Below are positions 60,388 to 64,000 of a stretch of DNA of 64,000 nucleotides, in pieces. The notes under the pieces are model-generated. The model saw nothing but the letters and a program-made list of their open reading frames with translations, ran no database searches and was not told the DNA's origin. The stretch's first letter is position 1. Each line of letters starts with the position of its first letter. The stretch comes from Caldisericia bacterium (GTDB lineage Bacteria; Caldisericota; Caldisericia; JAAYUI01). The translations under genes and the position numbers were made by a program. The stretch spans positions 1-64,000 of the forward strand of contig JAGNLA010000008.1 of the NCBI GenBank assembly GCA_017999835.1, in the 5' to 3' direction.

Positions 60388-61497
60388 ATGGGTGTGATGG
60401 CAGGAAAAGATTATTACGACACGCTTGGAGTTCCAAGAGGTTCTACAGAAGACGAGATAAAAACCGCATACAGGAAACTGGTCAGGCAGTATCATCCGGA
60501 CACAAACAAGTCTCCTGATGCAGAGAAAAAAATGGCTGAGATAAATGAAGCATACTCGGTGCTTTCAAACAAGGAAAAGAAAGCCCAGTACGATCAGTTC
60601 GGCTCAGTGCAGCCTCCAGGAGCCCAGGGCGGAGGATACGGTTACTCAAGCTATCCTGGTGGTGGCTTCAACTTCACAGAAGATGTCGGTTCGTTTGCTG
60701 ATGTTTTCGAGACTTTCTTCGGTGGTGGTGGTGGCAGATCAAGGGCAGCCACAACATCCAATGAAGGCGCTGACCTGAAAGCCGAAACCGCGATCACGCT
60801 TGAAGAGGCATTCTCAGGTAAAAAAGTTGTTTTGGAGATTCCAAGGTATGACAAATGCCCAGACTGCGGCGGAACAGGCGCAGCCCCAGGCACACAGCCG
60901 ACAAAATGCCCCATCTGCAACGGCAAAGGTAAGATAAACAGAACCCAGTCCACAATCTTTGGCACTTTCCAGACAGCATCGACATGCCCGGAGTGCAAAG
61001 GCCAGGGAACATACGTCAAAAGCAAATGCCCAAAATGCGCTGGGCAGACAGTCGTCAAAAACACTCATCACATCGAAGTTGACATCCCTGCAGGCATCGA
61101 GGATGGCATGAGGGTGCGAGTCAGGGGTCAGGGAGACACAGGAAAATTCGGTGGTTCGACCGGTGACCTGTACGTTGTTGTAAAAATCAGGGAACACAAG
61201 GTGTTCGAGCGCGAAGGTCCAGACCTTCACAGCACAGTAACCATTTCAATGTACGAGGCCGCCCTTGGCGCAGAGATTTCAATATTTACAATCGACGGCA
61301 AGGACAAAATCACAATCAAGCCAGGCACCCAACCTGGAGACACCTTCATCCTCAAAGGCAAAGGCATGCCGCTGCTAAACAGCCAGCGAAAAGGCGACCA
61401 CATCGTAACTTTTAGGGTCGAAGTGCCAAAGAAGCTGACCGCAAAAGAAAAACAGGCGCTCGAAGAGATTTCAGGACTGACCAAAAAGAAGAAGTGA
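60388..61497 (+). CDS. dnaJ: chaperone DnaJ (Hsp40)
   Basis: About 369 residues. A J domain with the HPD motif (RQYHPDTNK), a Gly-rich linker (PPGAQGGGYGYSSYPGGG), and four zinc repeats: CPDCGGTG, CPICNGKG, CPECKGQG, CPKCAGQT (the last deviates from CxGxG). C-terminal beta domains carry VDIPAGIEDGMRVRVRGQGD. ATG 60388 is preferred because AGGAAG precedes it; an in-frame ATG at 60397 is also possible. Confidence 0.96.
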   Translation: MGVMAGKDYYDTLGVPRGSTEDEIKTAYRKLVRQYHPDTNKSPDAEKKMAEINEAYSVLSNKEKKAQYDQFGSVQPPGAQGGGYGYSSYPGGGFNFTEDVGSFADVFETFFGGGGGRSRAATTSNEGADLKAETAITLEEAFSGKKVVLEIPRYDKCPDCGGTGAAPGTQPTKCPICNGKGKINRTQSTIFGTFQTASTCPECKGQGTYVKSKCPKCAGQTVVKNTHHIEVDIPAGIEDGMRVRVRGQGDTGKFGGSTGDLYVVVKIREHKVFEREGPDLHSTVTISMYEAALGAEISIFTIDGKDKITIKPGTQPGDTFILKGKGMPLLNSQRKGDHIVTFRVEVPKKLTAKEKQALEEISGLTKKKK

Positions 61498-61498
61498 A

Positions 61499-62335
61499 AT
61501 GGGACTGATATTTGGCACAGGCGGAACACCGCTGTCGACGACAGAACCTCATAAGACCGGCGCAATAAAGCGCGTCAGGGAACTTGGTCTCAACGCCCTG
61601 GAGCTTGAATGGGTTCAGGGAACTCCACCAGTGTCAAACGTCAAATCCCTTACCGACGCTCAAGCCGAAGCAAATAAGGAACCAAAGGTTGTCCTTTCAG
61701 CTCACGGATCATACTACATCAACCTTGCTGGTGAAAAAGACGTTATCGACAAATCCAGGGAGAGGATTTTCAAAGCTTGCTGGTGCCTTGGAAAAGCTGG
61801 TGGAAGAAACGTAGTTTTCCATCCTGCATTTTACCAGAAGCTTTCACCAGAGGAAACCCATAAGCTTGTTGTTGAAAACCTAAAACTCGTGCTGGCTCAA
61901 ATGGAAACCGAACACGTTTATGGCGTTCTTCTTCGCCCAGAAACAACCGGCAAGCCAACCCAATATGGTTCGCTTGAGGAAATTCTCAGACTATCGGTAG
62001 AGCTGCCAAACACAAGGCCAACGATAGATTTTGCCCATCTTCACGCACGAAGCGGCGGCAAGTGCAACACTTATGACGAGTTTTGCCAAATACTTGAGAC
62101 AGTTCAAAAAGCTCTAGGCGACGTCGGTCTTGGGGATCTTCATGTCCACATGTCTGGCATCGAGTACACCCAGAAGGGCGAGAGGAAACACCTCCCACTT
62201 GAGGAGTCGGACATGAACTGGCGCGACCTTTTCAAGGCCATGAAAGCTTTTGACTGTTCCGGCACAATAATTTGCGAAAGCCCAATTCTTGAGCAGGATG
62301 CCCTAAGGATGCAGGAGTTTTACAGAAGTCTTTGA
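61499..62335 (+). CDS. endonuclease IV-like TIM-barrel protein
   Basis: 278 residues of the AP endonuclease 2 / endonuclease IV family. The metal-ligand set can be followed: AHGSYYINL (His), FHPAFY (His), LRPETTGK (Glu), IDFAHLHARSGG (Asp, His), HVHMSGIEY (His), GERKHLPL (acid, His) and ICESPILEQDAL (Glu). It is closest in style to archaeal and short bacterial forms. It would cut abasic sites, or be another sugar-phosphate TIM-barrel enzyme. ATG is one base after the dnaJ stop, so it is in the heat-shock operon. Confidence 0.85.
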   Translation: MGLIFGTGGTPLSTTEPHKTGAIKRVRELGLNALELEWVQGTPPVSNVKSLTDAQAEANKEPKVVLSAHGSYYINLAGEKDVIDKSRERIFKACWCLGKAGGRNVVFHPAFYQKLSPEETHKLVVENLKLVLAQMETEHVYGVLLRPETTGKPTQYGSLEEILRLSVELPNTRPTIDFAHLHARSGGKCNTYDEFCQILETVQKALGDVGLGDLHVHMSGIEYTQKGERKHLPLEESDMNWRDLFKAMKAFDCSGTIICESPILEQDALRMQEFYRSL

Positions 62336-62358
62336 CCTCTTGACAGCCTCCGTATAAT
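62332..62358 (+). promoter_or_regulatory. promoter of the terminal lipoprotein gene
   Basis: TTGACC (62332-62337), a 15-base spacer and a perfect TATAAT (62353-62358). GATGGAGG follows before the ATG. The short spacer makes it only moderately convincing. Confidence 0.45.
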
Positions 62359-62378
62359 TAGTTTTTGATGGAGGCAAT

Positions 62379-64000
62379 ATGAAACTTTTTTCGTATATTT
62401 TGCCGTTTGTTCTGATTCTGGTGTCTTGTGGTCAAGAAGTCACCAACCCAACTGTTGTAAGCAAAAACGACATACCCCCTGATCAAGACAAGCATCTTAG
62501 CCAAATTGACTCTAAATTAACTTCACCCGATCATTATAAGCTTATCATTCCAAAATTGGTCGAAGATATTTCAACATTTAATGTAAAAGGCTTGGATAAA
62601 CCAATATGTACCATAAAAGATGCAGCTTTAAATGCATTTGGCGACGATGAAATCACATTATTCAAAAACAATCTATACTATACAAATACAAAAAATGAAA
62701 TGGTTGCATATGACCCTATAAAAAACAAAAAAATATGGGTCAATAATGACATTGATTGGAGTAACGATTATATTGATTTCAACAGCAACATCATTGATGA
62801 TATCGCCCTGAACAATGCTTTTAACATAAAAACCGGTAAATTTTCTATCCCTTATTCAAAAGAAAATCCAATCTCGGTCATCGATACAGAAAAAGACTGT
62901 ATAATAGTAGCTTCAAGCAAAGGATTAGTTTCAAAATATAACTATAAAACCAACAAAACGATCTGGACAACTGAATTGGACACACCAAAAGAGGCGTATG
63001 TAGATGCAGTCTATTCAAGGGGAATAATCGGCAATTGCCTAATCACAAACGGACGTTACGCCCGAGGTAAAGGCGAATGTACAAATAAATACGGCATCGA
63101 TATAGATTATCAGCATTTCGAATACCCAACCGATTATCTGTGTGCAATTGATACAAATAGCGGTGAGATACGCTTTTCATGCAATAATAGCACTACTTAT
63201 CAAATTGATAACGAAGAAAAAAAGATTTACGTCTATGCTGACGGAAAAATTTTGTGTTACGATATTATGAGTAATAAAGAAGAGTGGACTGTCGATTTAA
63301 AAGGTAATGAGCTGAGAACACTTAACAATAAATACGCCCTGGCGCAAACACCTTCCGGATACTCACTTTTCGATATGAGCAATGGCCAGCTTTCCTGGGA
63401 GTTCAAAGTGCCTTACAAAGAGTTTCTCTTAAAAAAATGCGATATTGGAAAACATACAATAACATTAGAGATATACTCTGACCAATATCTAGAAAAATCT
63501 GATGGCTATTGTGGAGATCTCATTAGTTTCCATACTCTAGAATCCTTTGAAATACAGCTTGCAACAGGAGTATTGCTTGGCAAGTCAATCATTTTCAATT
63601 CGTCCTACATACAATCAGAAATTAAATATTACAACGATTATATTGCCAAAATCATGCCTTCGGGAAAAGGGATTGGCATTTGGGATTTGAAAGGCAATCT
63701 TATCCTTGAGATAAACGATAATAAAAGGTTTCCTGAAAAAATTTACCGAGACCATCTAGGTTTGAATGTGGAATATCATGATGAAATCTGCATTTACAAT
63801 GATAGTAAACTCACAAGCACAATTCGAAAAAAAGACATGCCGGACATGTGCCACTATGAAATAGATTCCCTATGGCTTGACTTTGACGACAGATCTTTGA
63901 CAGTTGAGGATTACAAAAACAAGACAATAGCATACTATCTTCTTCAGGGATATGATCCAAACGGAAGTCTGATTTTTCAGGACGAAAAAAAACATTTATC
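62379..64000 (+). CDS. AT-rich lipoprotein with WD/PQQ-like repeats (partial, runs off the window)
   Basis: The frame is open from ATG 62379 to the window end, about 540 codons without a stop. GGAGG lies 4-8 bases upstream. It starts with a lipoprotein signal (MKLFSYILPFVLILVSCGQE, lipobox LVSC). The mature part has repeated short strands with Trp, such as KKIWVNNDIDW, NKTIWTTELDTP, EEWTVDLKG and QLSWEFKVP, the pattern of a PQQ-like or WD-type beta-propeller. No catalytic motif is recognised. Base composition is clearly more AT-rich than its neighbours, pointing to recent acquisition or fast evolution. Probably cell-surface, function unknown. Confidence 0.75.
   Translation, partial: MKLFSYILPFVLILVSCGQEVTNPTVVSKNDIPPDQDKHLSQIDSKLTSPDHYKLIIPKLVEDISTFNVKGLDKPICTIKDAALNAFGDDEITLFKNNLYYTNTKNEMVAYDPIKNKKIWVNNDIDWSNDYIDFNSNIIDDIALNNAFNIKTGKFSIPYSKENPISVIDTEKDCIIVASSKGLVSKYNYKTNKTIWTTELDTPKEAYVDAVYSRGIIGNCLITNGRYARGKGECTNKYGIDIDYQHFEYPTDYLCAIDTNSGEIRFSCNNSTTYQIDNEEKKIYVYADGKILCYDIMSNKEEWTVDLKGNELRTLNNKYALAQTPSGYSLFDMSNGQLSWEFKVPYKEFLLKKCDIGKHTITLEIYSDQYLEKSDGYCGDLISFHTLESFEIQLATGVLLGKSIIFNSSYIQSEIKYYNDYIAKIMPSGKGIGIWDLKGNLILEINDNKRFPEKIYRDHLGLNVEYHDEICIYNDSKLTSTIRKKDMPDMCHYEIDSLWLDFDDRSLTVEDYKNKTIAYYLLQGYDPNGSLIFQDEKKHL

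Noticed and set aside
1-64000. CRISPR arrays, rRNA genes, prophage or plasmid origin
   Set aside because: No regularly spaced repeats, rRNA-like stretches, phage structural genes or replication genes were seen on either strand.

Overview
The window is a gene-dense bacterial chromosome segment of moderate GC (mid-40s percent by eye). It carries about 50 protein genes, two tRNA genes and almost no empty space. Pyruvate:ferredoxin oxidoreductase points to an anaerobe. The mix of traits suggests a deep-branching, little-studied lineage rather than a standard model group: an archaeal-type aspartyl-tRNA synthetase, a DHH-CBS-polyA-polymerase fusion of the kind known from Aquificae and relatives, a Firmicutes-like YabE/KsgA/IspE order, MinDE, copper-amine-oxidase-N 'stalk' domains and CIRCE-like heat-shock control. 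Candidate phyla near Caldisericota or Coprothermobacterota would fit, but the sequence alone cannot place it.

Layout. 1-4745: a possible transposase tail, small and large membrane proteins, tRNA-Leu, an alpha/beta hydrolase and gpmI. 4777-5872: minD-minE. 5732-11298 (minus): DHH-CBS-PAP, a degenerate site-2 protease, trpS, scpA, scpB. 11387-19342 (plus): aspS, miaB, a YnbB-like PLP enzyme, tsaB-rimI-tsaD, an orphan OmpR-type regulator and a cysteine desulfurase. 19395-22279 (minus): porCDAB. 22483-25000 (plus): sir2, a NYN nuclease and an Mrr-type endonuclease. 25113-29794 (minus): tetR, an MMPL/RND pump and a coiled-coil partner. 29944-31048: pth and trmO. 31348-34863: a large secreted caspase-like protein. 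34993-41398 (minus): cca, three M42 peptidase paralogues, gcvT and the N-terminal half of transketolase. 41435-44010: a YabE-like 3D protein, ksgA, ispE. 43994-48086 (minus): secD, secF, a receiver protein and a PATAN-like protein. 48254-53417: an amino-acid racemase, rpmA, obgE, nadD, rsfS and three lipoprotein or secreted proteins. 53421-57565 (minus): a Ser/Thr kinase-ATPase-TPR giant and a GNAT enzyme. 57711-64000: tRNA-His, grpE-dnaK-dnaJ, an endonuclease-IV-like protein and an AT-rich lipoprotein gene that runs off the end.

The most general observation is transcriptional. Good sigma70-type promoters can be read before most operons, and in at least seven cases the -10 hexamer lies only 6-7 bases before the start codon with no Shine-Dalgarno sequence. 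First genes are therefore probably translated from leaderless mRNAs, while operon-internal genes carry strong AGGAGG sites. This rule also corrects several start codons.

Other notable points are an in-register antisense overlap of minE with the acidic tail of scpB, two 'dead' peptidases (a site-2 protease without HExxH and an M42 protein without metal ligands), a caspase-like secreted protein, a four-fold repeat in the MMPL partner, and a CIRCE-like operator before grpE without a nearby hrcA.
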